Source of the DNA: Thalassospira sp.
GTDB lineage: Bacteria > Pseudomonadota > Alphaproteobacteria > Rhodospirillales > Thalassospiraceae
DNA length: 64,000 bases
NCBI RefSeq assembly: GCF_030690045.1
Contig: NZ_JAUYHK010000021.1
Coordinates: 186,001-250,000 of the forward strand
Direction: 5' to 3'
Made by a program: the position numbers and the translations under genes. Shown in pieces: positions 44,476 to 53,222 of the stretch. Each line of letters starts with the position of its first letter. Position 1 is the first letter of the stretch. The notes under the pieces were generated by a model. It did no database searches and was not told where the DNA came from. It worked only from the letters and a program-made list of their open reading frames with translations.

Positions 44476-45605
44476 GCGGTTGCTCGTGCCTGCTGTGGAA
44501 TCAGAAGGTTTTTTACATGGTCGGCGATTGCAAGGCATGACGTCAATCCCGGTGATTCAATCCCGTATAGTGCGATCAGCCCGGACAGACCGTGATCGGC
44601 AGGGGCCGAAATCATGAAATCGCGGGCTTCTTCGCCCCGCGCCTGAATTTTGGGGCGAATACCGGCATATCCGGGCTGCAATGCCGTTTCATCCAGATCG
44701 GGGTAATAGCGCCGGATCGCCTCGGCAAAGGCCGAACGCCTTGCGGGATCGACGCTGTATTCCGGCTGATCAATCCAGGTGACATCGGGGCCAAAACGCG
44801 CCTGTCCCCCCATATCAAGGGTCAGATGAATGCCAAGTCCCGCCTGCTCGGGGGCCGGATAAATCAGGGTAGAAAAGGGCGATTTCCCCGACAGGGTGAA
44901 ATAACTGCCCTTGGCATAATGTTGCGGCGGGATCGCACGCGGATCAAGGCCGGTAATATGATGCGCCAGGGTCTGCCCGTGCAGGCCGGTCGCCAGAACC
45001 AGTTCGGCACAGGTGACTGTCATGGCTTCGCCCCGTGCATCACGGGTTTCAACGGCAAATCCACCCGGAATTGCTGTGGCACCGATAACATCGGTATGCA
45101 GGGCAAGGCTGGCGCCGTTATTTTCGGCATCGCCCAGCAAACTGACCATCAGGGCATGCGAATCGATAATACCGGTAGACGGGCTTTCAAGGGCCGCAAA
45201 ACAGCGCAATGCCGGTTCGCGGGCCATGGCGGTGGCCCCGTCCAGCCATGCCAGATCATCAACCCCGTTACGCCGTGCGGCGGTTTCGATATCGCGCAGT
45301 TTGGCCATTTGTGTTTCATCGCTGGCGACAATCAGTTTGCCGGTGCGTTTGTGCGCAATGCCGCGTTCGGCACAATAGGCATAAAGCGCCTTTCGGCCCT
45401 GGACACAAAATCGTGCCTTGAGGCTACCTTGCGGATAATACAGCCCGGCATGGATCACCTCGCTGTTGCGCGAACTGGTTTCGGTGCCAATCGCGTCATG
45501 GCGTTCGATGATCATGACTTCACGCCCGGCGGACGACAAGGCGCGGGCGCAGGCAAGGCCAATGACGCCGGCACCAATGATGATGGTTTCGATATCGGGT
45601 GTCAT
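44472..45605 (-). CDS. FAD-dependent oxidoreductase, L-2-hydroxyglutarate oxidase-like
   Basis: DAO-family flavoprotein, 377 residues. The dinucleotide motif is 'IIIGAGVIGLACARALSSAG' (about 8-27), followed by 'TSSRNSEVIHAGLYYPQGSLKARFCVQGRKALYAYC', which is close to LhgO/L2HGDH proteins. A C-terminal FAD-contact segment is 'GLSGLIALYGIESPGLTSCLAIADHV'. It probably oxidises L-2-hydroxyglutarate or a similar 2-hydroxyacid, passing electrons to quinone. It lies 6 bp after the exported unknown and overlaps the GH114-like gene, an operon without an obvious common theme. Confidence 0.85.
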   Translation of the reverse strand: MTPDIETIIIGAGVIGLACARALSSAGREVMIIERHDAIGTETSSRNSEVIHAGLYYPQGSLKARFCVQGRKALYAYCAERGIAHKRTGKLIVASDETQMAKLRDIETAARRNGVDDLAWLDGATAMAREPALRCFAALESPSTGIIDSHALMVSLLGDAENNGASLALHTDVIGATAIPGGFAVETRDARGEAMTVTCAELVLATGLHGQTLAHHITGLDPRAIPPQHYAKGSYFTLSGKSPFSTLIYPAPEQAGLGIHLTLDMGGQARFGPDVTWIDQPEYSVDPARRSAFAEAIRRYYPDLDETALQPGYAGIRPKIQARGEEARDFMISAPADHGLSGLIALYGIESPGLTSCLAIADHVKNLLIPQQARATA

Positions 45606-45611
45606 GTCGGC

Positions 45612-46637
45612 TTATTCATCCATCTGACGAAAAAACACGGTCTGGTCCTGATTGTCCTGACCTTCGCCAACCACAATGGTCGGGGACTGGCTGGTGTAAT
45701 GGCCGCGTGCCGATGCACCATCGCTGCAAAAGATATACCAGCGGCCAAAGGGCATGGTGTCGGATTGATAATTGCCGCCTTCATGACGCCAATATCCCTC
45801 GCAATAGCGTGCGCCAATTTCAAGGATCATCGACCCTTCGCCAGAAGGCTGATCAAACTTCAACATGCCATTCCCGGTTTCATTGTTCCAGCGCCCGACG
45901 ATATCAATGCCTTCATTCGGGTCAAGCCGCGCTGCGGCGGTCGGGGTGGCGGTACCCGGTTCGGCAATAATCGCCACGCCAATTTCATCGGGCAGGGTCA
46001 GGTTGAACCGGCCAAAAAAGGATGCGGTAAATTGCTGTGCGTCACCATCGGCAATCGGCATGATTGCGGGGGCCTCGCCCTGTGCAGTTCGGGGTGCTGG
46101 GGCATCAATCGGGCGGGCGGCAAAGGGCAGGCAGTAATAACCCAGCAACCGGCTGCCGCGTTTTTCCGGGGTGGTGGGGCTCCATTCGCCGACAAAGCTG
46201 ATGCATTGGGTATTGTTGCGGATGAACGGGACAACGGCGACCGGGCCAAAACGGGCTTCGTGGACAAAACTTGCGCCATTGACCGTGCTGTTGCCCTGCA
46301 ACCCTTCAAACATGGTCAGCAATTGTTCGGGCGGGGTTTGCGTTGCAAAGGCAAAACCGGGGGCGGATGTTGAAAACACTGATTCCAGAAAAATTTCACG
46401 CGCAACAGCCTGTTCTGGCGTGCTTTTATCAATCCACCGACTGACAAAAACCGTGCTGTTGGGGCGGTATTGGCGCATATGAACGGGTTCGATATCGAAC
46501 GGGGACCGATAGGATGCCGGGCTTTCGGTTTCCGGGATGGTTTCAAACGGGCCGACATCCTGTGCGGAGGCCATGACCGCCTGACTGACAATGGCCAGCA
46601 TGATCAGGCTGCCTGTAACGAGTCCCCGGTAAATCAC
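45612..46637 (-). CDS. Exported protein of unknown function
   Basis: Protein of 341 residues with a clear signal peptide ending 'SQAVMASAQ' near residue 26. I recognise no domain. The mature protein looks beta-rich, with Cys residues in 'NNTQCISFVGEW', 'GYYCLPFAARP', 'ARYCEGYWRHEGG' and 'RWYIFCSDGASARGHY' that could form periplasmic disulfides, and a Pro/Ala linker about 175-190. It is the first gene of a three-gene minus-strand unit, 6 bp before the FAD gene, and divergent from mipZ. Confidence 0.8.
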   Translation of the reverse strand: MIYRGLVTGSLIMLAIVSQAVMASAQDVGPFETIPETESPASYRSPFDIEPVHMRQYRPNSTVFVSRWIDKSTPEQAVAREIFLESVFSTSAPGFAFATQTPPEQLLTMFEGLQGNSTVNGASFVHEARFGPVAVVPFIRNNTQCISFVGEWSPTTPEKRGSRLLGYYCLPFAARPIDAPAPRTAQGEAPAIMPIADGDAQQFTASFFGRFNLTLPDEIGVAIIAEPGTATPTAAARLDPNEGIDIVGRWNNETGNGMLKFDQPSGEGSMILEIGARYCEGYWRHEGGNYQSDTMPFGRWYIFCSDGASARGHYTSQSPTIVVGEGQDNQDQTVFFRQMDE

Positions 46638-46872
46638 TTTTTGCCTCTCCCGATATCGATGCGGTTTCGCACCGGTTTGGTTTCACTACATTATCTTTAC
46701 CTGTGGCGGGTGCATTTGGCTAGCAAAGCGCGATACAAACAAGAGAGATCTGTCATATGCCTTACAGGCAAACAATGCTTCGTCATGTCATTAAGACTTG
46801 ATTTTTGGTTATAAAGGCGTTCATTCACGGATCAGGGACAGTTATGATTCGACCAGAACGGAGCAAGGCGCG

Positions 46873-47754
46873 ATGACGGGGCAGCCGACCGACGCGACGG
46901 GGGAAAACACCACCGCGACAAAGCCGCGCAAGCGTGCGCATGTCATTGTGATTGGCAATGAAAAAGGCGGATCGGGTAAATCGACCACGGCAATGCATTT
47001 GGTCGTTTCCCTGTTAAGAATGGGGTTTCGGGTTGGCTCGATGGATATCGATGCCCGGCAGGGAACCCTGACGCGCTATGTCGAGAACCGGGTAGCTTTT
47101 AATGCGGCGCGCAAATTGTCGATGCCGATGCCCGAACATCGCAGCGTACCGCGCAGTGAGATTGAAGACGGAACCGCCGCCAAACTGGACGAGCGGGACC
47201 GCTTTACCAATGCGCTGGGTGAACTGGTGATGACGTGCGATTTTGTCATCCTCGATTGCCCCGGCAGTGACAATTACCTGTCGCGGCTTGGGCATTCCTG
47301 CGCCGATACGCTGGTGACGCCGATCAATGACAGTTATATTGATCTCGATATGTTGGCCCGTGTCGATTCCGAAACCCTTGAAATCAAGGGACCCAGCATT
47401 TACGCCGAAATGGTCTGGGATGCGCGCAAGCGCCGGGCGGCGGTGGATGGCGGCACCATCGACTGGGTGGTGATGCGCAATCGCCTGTCGCATCTTGATG
47501 CACGCAACAAACGCGATATTGCCGATATCCTTGATAAACTGGCCGAACGCATCCGGTTTCGGGTGGCCCCCGGTTTTGGGGAACGGGTGATTTACCGTGA
47601 ATTGTTCCTCAAAGGGATGACCCTGCTGGATTTGCGGGAAAAGGGCACGGGCATTTCGCTCAGCATGTCGCATATGGCGGCCCGGCAGGAAGTTCGGCAA
47701 TTGCTCGAAGTGATCGGCTTCTCACCTGCCGAGGGTGAAGAGTTGCCGATCTGA
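46873..47754 (+). CDS. mipZ: MipZ division-plane positioning ATPase
   Basis: ParA/MinD-superfamily ATPase, 293 residues from the ATG at 46873 (GGAG upstream); the track start is 25 codons too far left. It has the deviant Walker A 'NEKGGSGKSTTAMHLVVSLLRMG', 'SMDIDARQGTLTRYVENR' (diagnostic of MipZ) and the switch 'DFVILDCPGSDNYLSRLGHSCADTLVTPINDSYID'. In Caulobacter, MipZ forms bipolar gradients from ParB-bound origins and inhibits FtsZ near the poles. Two genes of unknown role follow it. Confidence 0.94.
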   Translation: MTGQPTDATGENTTATKPRKRAHVIVIGNEKGGSGKSTTAMHLVVSLLRMGFRVGSMDIDARQGTLTRYVENRVAFNAARKLSMPMPEHRSVPRSEIEDGTAAKLDERDRFTNALGELVMTCDFVILDCPGSDNYLSRLGHSCADTLVTPINDSYIDLDMLARVDSETLEIKGPSIYAEMVWDARKRRAAVDGGTIDWVVMRNRLSHLDARNKRDIADILDKLAERIRFRVAPGFGERVIYRELFLKGMTLLDLREKGTGISLSMSHMAARQEVRQLLEVIGFSPAEGEELPI

Positions 47755-47803
47755 TGTAAACTGCCGATATTATATCGCAGGATTTCATCACACACAGACC
47801 GGC

Positions 47804-48529
47804 ATGACGAAAAACAAGGACGTAACATCTTCTTCATCCCCTGCGGATGCCGTTGCCGAATTTCTGGGCAAGGCACGGGCCTTGTCGGCTGTTGCTCCGG
47901 CATCGGGTCCCGCACAGGCGCGGCTGATTTTTGCGATGGATGCCACCGCCAGCCGCCAGCCCAGCTGGGACAAGGCCGCCGACATTCAGGCCGGTATGTT
48001 TGACGCGGTGGCGCGTCTGGGCACACTTGATATTCAACTGGTGTATTTTCGCGGTTTTGGCGAATGCAAGGCCAGCAACTGGTGTCGGGATGCCGCGATG
48101 TTGCGCGACCGCATGACGGCGGTGGAGTGTCGGGCCGGGCATACGCAGCTTGGCCGGGTTTTGGAACATGTGATCCGCCAGCATCAAAAAAAGCCGGTCA
48201 ATGCCCTGATTTATGTCGGTGATTGTCTGGAAGAAGATGCCGATCATCTGGGCCATCAGGCCGGGCAACTTGGCCTGACCGGGGTGCGGGCCTTCATGTT
48301 TCACGAAGGATCGGACCAAAAGGCCGAACAGGTTTTTCGCGATATTGCCCGTGTCACCGGTGGGGCATTTGCCCGGTTTGACAGTTCGGCCCCTGACCGG
48401 CTGAAAGAATTGCTGGGCGCGATTGCCGCCTTTGCGATGGGCGGGTTTGATGAACTGACTCGTTATGAGGCCCGTCAGGGGTCGCCGGAATTGCGTTTGT
48501 TGACCGACCAGTTACGGCGGGACCGGTAA
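47804..48529 (+). CDS. VWA-domain protein downstream of mipZ
   Basis: Cytoplasmic protein of about 241 residues from the ATG at 47804; the track start lies in mipZ. A von Willebrand A fold is supported by a complete MIDAS: D-A-T-A-S in 'LIFAMDATASRQPSWD', Thr in 'AGHTQLGRVLEHVI' and Asp in 'ALIYVGDCLEEDADH'. The end 'GAIAAFAMGGFDELTRYEARQGSPELRLLTDQL' is helical. VWA/MIDAS proteins often act as metal-dependent scaffolds. Its stop overlaps the next start by one base, so it is coupled to the J-domain gene. Confidence 0.82.
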   Translation: MTKNKDVTSSSSPADAVAEFLGKARALSAVAPASGPAQARLIFAMDATASRQPSWDKAADIQAGMFDAVARLGTLDIQLVYFRGFGECKASNWCRDAAMLRDRMTAVECRAGHTQLGRVLEHVIRQHQKKPVNALIYVGDCLEEDADHLGHQAGQLGLTGVRAFMFHEGSDQKAEQVFRDIARVTGGAFARFDSSAPDRLKELLGAIAAFAMGGFDELTRYEARQGSPELRLLTDQLRRDR

Positions 48530-49347
48530 TGGCTTGGCTGTTATTGGGAATTGCGTTGTTTGTGGCTGTCGGGTTTGTAGTTCGCTGGGCTGGCAATGCC
48601 GAACCGGCGGATGTCAAAAAGGCCGGATTTTATCTGGTTATTGCGGTTTTTGCCCTGCTTTTGGGCTGGCTTGTGCTGTCGGGCAAGTTGGCGGCGATGA
48701 TTGCTGCCGTATTTGCGTCCCTTCCTTTCCTTTTTCGTGCCCTGAAAATTGGCTTATTGTGGCCATTATTGCGACGCATGGTTGCGGGAACACAGGGTGT
48801 GGGCGGCATGGGACAATCCCGCAACGGGGGTGGTTCCGGTCGTGTTTCTGAAATCAAAACCGCATTTTTGCAGATGCGCCTTGACCATGATTCCGGCCAG
48901 TTGGGTGGATTTGTCGTGGCAGGCAGTCTGGTCGGTCGCGATCTTGACACCTTGGGGATACAAGACTTGCAAACCCTGTTTGTGGAATGTTGCGGGGCAA
49001 CAGATCAAAGCCATTCGGTTCTGGAAACCTATCTGGACCGGCGGCGCGATTGTCCGGGCTGGCGAAACTGGGAATGCGTGCGTCGCGCCAGTGGTTCCGG
49101 CACGTCGTATCACGATCAAACAGGAGATGACCGGGCAGAGGCGGCAGGCAGATTTCAGGATGGCACCATGGATGCGGTCGAGGCTCGCCGCATTTTGGGA
49201 GTTCCTGAAACGGCAAGCCGCGCTGAAATCAATCAGGCGTATCAAAATCTGATCAAGGCCTTTCATCCCGATCATGGCGGTTCGGATTATCTGGCCGCCA
49301 AAATCAACGAGGCGCGCAGTTTGTTACTGAAATTGTGCGGAGATTGA
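48529..49347 (+). CDS. Membrane-anchored J-domain protein
   Basis: Protein of 272 residues with two or three N-terminal membrane helices ('LLLGIALFVAVGFVVRWAG', 'FYLVIAVFALLLGWLVLSGKLAAMIAAVFASLPFLF'). A middle soluble region carries 'EIKTAFLQMRLDHDSGQLGGFVV'. The C-terminal J domain lies at about 213-272 ('MDAVEARRILGVPETASRAEINQAYQNLIKAFHPDHGGSDYLAAKINEA') with the intact HPD that stimulates Hsp70. It may recruit DnaK to the membrane. The start shares one base with the VWA stop. Confidence 0.88.
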   Translation: MAWLLLGIALFVAVGFVVRWAGNAEPADVKKAGFYLVIAVFALLLGWLVLSGKLAAMIAAVFASLPFLFRALKIGLLWPLLRRMVAGTQGVGGMGQSRNGGGSGRVSEIKTAFLQMRLDHDSGQLGGFVVAGSLVGRDLDTLGIQDLQTLFVECCGATDQSHSVLETYLDRRRDCPGWRNWECVRRASGSGTSYHDQTGDDRAEAAGRFQDGTMDAVEARRILGVPETASRAEINQAYQNLIKAFHPDHGGSDYLAAKINEARSLLLKLCGD

Positions 49348-49473
49348 TGCGGATGATCTCACGGCTTGCTTGATTGCCGGTTGTGAAATGTGGCAGAACA
49401 GGGGGCATGGCAATATGCGACCTGATACGGCAAATCCTGCTGTTTATGCCGCTAAAAACAAAGGAAAGAAGGC

Positions 49474-50361
49474 ATGACGAAAAAAATCAGAAAGGCAGTG
49501 TTCCCGGTGGCTGGCATGGGGACGCGGTTTTTACCTGCGACCAAGGCGATGCCCAAGGAAATGTTGCCGGTTGTGGATAAGCCGCTGATTCAATACGCCG
49601 TTGAAGAAGCCGCCGCCGCAGGAATTGAAGAATTTATTTTCGTCACCGGTCGCGGCAAAACCGCGATCGAGGATCATTTCGACCGCTCTGGCGAACTTGA
49701 AGCCATTCTGGAAGAACGCGGCAAACTGGATCTGCTGGAAACCGCGATGGCGATGATTCCCAAGAATGGCCGGGTTTCCTATACCCGTCAGGGTAATCCG
49801 CTGGGGCTGGGGCATGCGGTTTTATGTGCGAAATCGCTGATTGGCGATGAACCCTTTGTGGTGTTGCTGGCCGACGATTTGATTCAGTCAGATACCCCCT
49901 GCATGAAACAGATGATCGAAAGTTATGGCCGGACCGGCGGCAACATGGTTGCCGTGATGGATGTCCCGCGCGAGGAAACCCAACGTTACGGCGTTCTGGA
50001 GGTCGAAGGCACCAATGGCCGTCTGGTCAGTGCGTGCGGCATGGTTGAAAAACCCAAACCCGAAGATGCGCCCTCCACCCTGTCGGCAATTGGTCGCTAT
50101 ATTCTGGATCCGGGTATATTTGAAACTCTGGAAACCATCCCGCGTGGGGCCGGTAATGAAATTCAGCTGACCGATGCACTGGCCGCGATGATCGGCAAGG
50201 TCCCGTTTTACGGATACCGGTTTGAAGGCCGCCGATTTGATTGCGGCAACAAGATAGGCTTTTTGCAGGCGACCATTGCCTTTGCCCTTGAACGTCCGGA
50301 TTTGCGCGATGAAATGCGCGCCGTTGTCCGGGAATTTGTCGAAAGCGGCGCTGCGGAATAA
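49474..50361 (+). CDS. galU: UTP-glucose-1-phosphate uridylyltransferase
   Basis: GalU makes UDP-glucose from UTP and glucose-1-phosphate. The 295-residue protein starts with 'VFPVAGMGTRFLPATKAMPKEMLPVVDKPLIQYAVEEAAAAGI', the nucleotidyltransferase motif, and contains 'EFIFVTGRGKTAIEDHFD', 'FVVLLADDLI' and 'GYRFEGRRFDCGNKIGFLQATI'. AAGGAAAG precedes the ATG. With ugd and the phosphohexomutase immediately downstream, it supplies UDP-glucose and UDP-glucuronate for envelope and exopolysaccharides. Confidence 0.96.
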   Translation: MTKKIRKAVFPVAGMGTRFLPATKAMPKEMLPVVDKPLIQYAVEEAAAAGIEEFIFVTGRGKTAIEDHFDRSGELEAILEERGKLDLLETAMAMIPKNGRVSYTRQGNPLGLGHAVLCAKSLIGDEPFVVLLADDLIQSDTPCMKQMIESYGRTGGNMVAVMDVPREETQRYGVLEVEGTNGRLVSACGMVEKPKPEDAPSTLSAIGRYILDPGIFETLETIPRGAGNEIQLTDALAAMIGKVPFYGYRFEGRRFDCGNKIGFLQATIAFALERPDLRDEMRAVVREFVESGAAE

Positions 50362-50407
50362 TCCTCTTTCACCTCGCTTTGATTAAAAAACATAAGGTAA
50401 AACCTCG

Positions 50408-51730
50408 ATGCGCGTTGCTATGATTGGTACCGGTTATGTCGGTCTTGTGTCCGGTGCCTGTTTTTCGGAATTCGGTACAGATGTGATCTGTGTCGATAAG
50501 GATGCCGAAAAAATCAAACGTCTTGAAGACGGCATCATGCCGATTTACGAGCCGGGTCTTGAGGTTGTCGTTGAAAATAACGTCAAGGCGGGTCGCCTGA
50601 CCTTCACCACTGATCTGAAAGAAGGGGTAAAGGGGGCTGACGCCGTCTTTATCGCCGTGGGAACGCCGACCCGCCGGGGCGACGGCCATGCCGATCTCAG
50701 CTATGTCTATGCCGCCGCCGTCGAAATTGCCGAGGCGATGGAAGGTTTCACCGTGATTGTCACCAAATCGACAGTCCCGGTTGGCACCGGGCGCGAGGTG
50801 GAACGCATCATCCGGGAAACCCGCCCGGATGCCGATTTTGCCGTCGTCTCGAACCCGGAATTCCTGCGCGAAGGATCAGCAATCGAGGATTTCATGCGCC
50901 CGGACCGGGTTGTCATTGGTACCAGTGACGAACGGGCCCGTGAGGTGATGCGCGATCTGTACCGTCCGCTTTTCCTGATCGAAACCCCGATTGTTTTCAC
51001 CACCCGTGAAACATCGGAAATGATCAAATATGCCGCCAATACCTTTTTGGCAGCCAAAATCACCTTCATCAATGAAATCGCCGATCTGTGTGAAAAGGTC
51101 GGGGCCGATGTTCATGATGTCGCCCGCGGCATTGGCCTTGATGGCCGGATTGGCAAGAAGTTTTTGCATGCCGGTCCGGGCTATGGCGGGTCCTGTTTTC
51201 CCAAGGATACGCTGGCACTGGTGCGCACCGCCCAGCAACATTCATCCCCCTTGCGGATTATCGAGGCGGTGGTCGCCGTGAATGATGCCCGCAAGAAATC
51301 AATGGCAGGGCGGATTATCGAGGCCTGCGGCGGGTCGATTGCGGGTAAAACCATCGGTATTCTGGGGTTGGCGTTCAAACCCAATACCGATGACATGCGC
51401 GATTCACCCAGTCTGGATATCGTACCGATGCTGATCGAGGCCGGGGCGACTGTGCGTGGTTATGATCCCGAGGCGATGGGCGAGGCGGCCAAACTGTTGC
51501 CCGATATCACCTTTTGCGACAGCGCCTTTGACACGATCGAAGGGGCCGATGCCATGGTGATTGTCACTGAATGGAACGAGTTTCGCGGTCTTGATCTGAA
51601 ACGGGTCAAGGCGGCATTGAAAACGCCTGTGGTCGTTGATTTGCGCAATGTTTATGAACCGCGCGAAATGCGTGAGCATGGCTTTGCATATAGCTGTATT
51701 GGCCGGGCCAATATTGGAGGTAAGGAATAA
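50408..51730 (+). CDS. ugd: UDP-glucose 6-dehydrogenase
   Basis: Oxidises UDP-glucose to UDP-glucuronate with two NAD+. The 440-residue protein has the Rossmann motif 'AMIGTGYVGLVSGACFSEFG', the middle 'TKSTVPVGTGREVE' and 'VSNPEFLREGSAIEDFMRPDRVVIG', and the catalytic Cys in 'GPGYGGSCFPKDTLALVR'. The C-terminal UDP-binding domain begins 'GILGLAFKPNTDDMRDSPSLDIVPMLIEAGA'. It lies 46 bp after galU, and its last base is the first base of the next gene. Confidence 0.96.
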   Translation: MRVAMIGTGYVGLVSGACFSEFGTDVICVDKDAEKIKRLEDGIMPIYEPGLEVVVENNVKAGRLTFTTDLKEGVKGADAVFIAVGTPTRRGDGHADLSYVYAAAVEIAEAMEGFTVIVTKSTVPVGTGREVERIIRETRPDADFAVVSNPEFLREGSAIEDFMRPDRVVIGTSDERAREVMRDLYRPLFLIETPIVFTTRETSEMIKYAANTFLAAKITFINEIADLCEKVGADVHDVARGIGLDGRIGKKFLHAGPGYGGSCFPKDTLALVRTAQQHSSPLRIIEAVVAVNDARKKSMAGRIIEACGGSIAGKTIGILGLAFKPNTDDMRDSPSLDIVPMLIEAGATVRGYDPEAMGEAAKLLPDITFCDSAFDTIEGADAMVIVTEWNEFRGLDLKRVKAALKTPVVVDLRNVYEPREMREHGFAYSCIGRANIGGKE

Positions 51731-53142
51731 TGGCAGTCTCTGCCGGACATAAATTCGATCCGTCTGTCTTGCGCGAATATGACGTGCGCGGCGTTGTCGG
51801 TAAAACCCTGCATGCCGAAGATGCCCGCGCCCTTGGCAAGGCATTCGGCACCAAGGTTCTGCGCAGCGGTGGCAAACGGGTTGCGGTTGGTCGCGATGGC
51901 CGTCTCAGTTCGCCTGATATGGCCGATGCACTGATCGATGGATTGCGCAGCACGGGTTGTAATGTCATCCGCATCGCGATGGGCCCGACCCCGATGCTGT
52001 ATTTCACGGTCTATGACCAGAAAACAGACGCCGGAATCATGGTTACCGGGTCGCATAATCCGTCGGATTATAATGGTTTTAAAATGCTGAATGGCGGCAA
52101 GTCAGTGTTTGGCGACGCCATTCAGGAATTGGGTAAAATGGCCGCGGCGGGAGATTTTGAAACCGGCAATGGCACGCTGGAAGATGTCGATGTCGAAGAC
52201 CGCTATGTCGAACGTCTTGTCGCGGAACTGGATGTCGATGTTGCCAAACCGATGACGATTGTCTGGGATTGCGGCAATGGTGCCAGTGGCAATGTTGTGC
52301 GCAAACTGACGGCAAAACTGCCGGGGAACCACCATTTACTGTTTGATGATATTGACGGCACTTTCCCCAATCACCATCCGGACCCGACGGTCGAGGCCAA
52401 TCTGGTGGATATCAAGGCCGCCGTTAAGGCCCATAAGGCCGATTGGGGTGTGGCGTTTGACGGCGATGGCGACCGGATTGGTGTGGTCGATGGCCGGGGC
52501 AAGGTTCTGTGGGGCGATCAGCTGTTGCAGATTTATGCTGCCGACGTGTTGCAGCGTCAACCGGGGGCCGCGATCATTGCCGATGTCAAGGCCAGCCAGA
52601 CCCTGTTTGACGAGGTGACCCGTCTGGGGGGCGAGGCCATCATGTGGAAAACCGGCCATTCCCTGATCAAGACAAAAATGATCGAATCCAAAGCCCCGAT
52701 TGCCGGGGAAATGAGTGGCCATATCTTTTTTGCCGAACGGTATTATGGTTATGACGATGCGATGTATGCCGCCGTGCGGCTCTATCGCATTCTGGTACAA
52801 AGCGGCAAAAGCCTTGATATGTGGCATGATGCGATGCCGGTGGCCGTCAATACGCCGGAAACCCGGATAGAGTGCCCCGATGATCGCAAATTTGCCCTGA
52901 TCGAAGAAGTCCGCGCCCGCCTGTCGCAGGCCGGGGCAGAGGTCAATGGCATTGATGGTGTGCGGGTGCGAACCGATGATGGCTGGTGGCTGTTGCGGGC
53001 CTCAAACACCCAGCCCGCCATTGTTGCGCGTTGCGAGGCCGCTGATGAAGCGGGCCTTGTCCGTTTGAAGGAACAGGTGACGATCCAGCTTGCCCAAAGC
53101 GGCCTGCGTGGGGATTTCTTTGCGCCGGGGGGCGGTCACTGA
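51730..53142 (+). CDS. Phosphomannomutase/phosphoglucomutase
   Basis: Alpha-D-phosphohexomutase of 470 residues, AlgC/PgmG-like. The four signature sites are visible: phosphoserine loop 'TGSHNPSDYNGFK', metal site 'FDGDGDRIG', sugar-specificity loop 'GEMSGHIFF', and phosphate-binding 'RASNTQPAIVARCEA'. It interconverts hexose 1- and 6-phosphates, providing glucose-1-phosphate for GalU and mannose-1-phosphate for other sugars. It overlaps ugd as TAATG, consistent with a galU-ugd-mutase operon. Confidence 0.94.
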   Translation: MAVSAGHKFDPSVLREYDVRGVVGKTLHAEDARALGKAFGTKVLRSGGKRVAVGRDGRLSSPDMADALIDGLRSTGCNVIRIAMGPTPMLYFTVYDQKTDAGIMVTGSHNPSDYNGFKMLNGGKSVFGDAIQELGKMAAAGDFETGNGTLEDVDVEDRYVERLVAELDVDVAKPMTIVWDCGNGASGNVVRKLTAKLPGNHHLLFDDIDGTFPNHHPDPTVEANLVDIKAAVKAHKADWGVAFDGDGDRIGVVDGRGKVLWGDQLLQIYAADVLQRQPGAAIIADVKASQTLFDEVTRLGGEAIMWKTGHSLIKTKMIESKAPIAGEMSGHIFFAERYYGYDDAMYAAVRLYRILVQSGKSLDMWHDAMPVAVNTPETRIECPDDRKFALIEEVRARLSQAGAEVNGIDGVRVRTDDGWWLLRASNTQPAIVARCEAADEAGLVRLKEQVTIQLAQSGLRGDFFAPGGGH

Positions 53143-53168
53143 TTTTGTGATTCTCTTCCACCCAAAAC

Positions 53169-53200
53169 AAAAGGCCGCCGAAATTTCCGGCGGCCTTTTT
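53169..53200 (+). terminator. Intrinsic terminator of the galU-ugd-mutase operon
   Basis: AAAAGGCCGCCG / CGGCGGCCTTTT stem with a 7 nt loop and T run. Being symmetrical, it may also serve the convergent carboxypeptidase gene. Confidence 0.9.
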
Positions 53201-53222
53201 CGTGGAGTGTCGCAGAAGAAAC

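Noticed and set aside
44592-46373. 593-aa plus-strand ORF
   Set aside because: It lies antisense to the LhgO-like gene and exported unknown, has shadow-type composition (Gly, Arg, His, Gln rich) and no ribosome binding site; the minus-strand genes have clear families or signal peptides.
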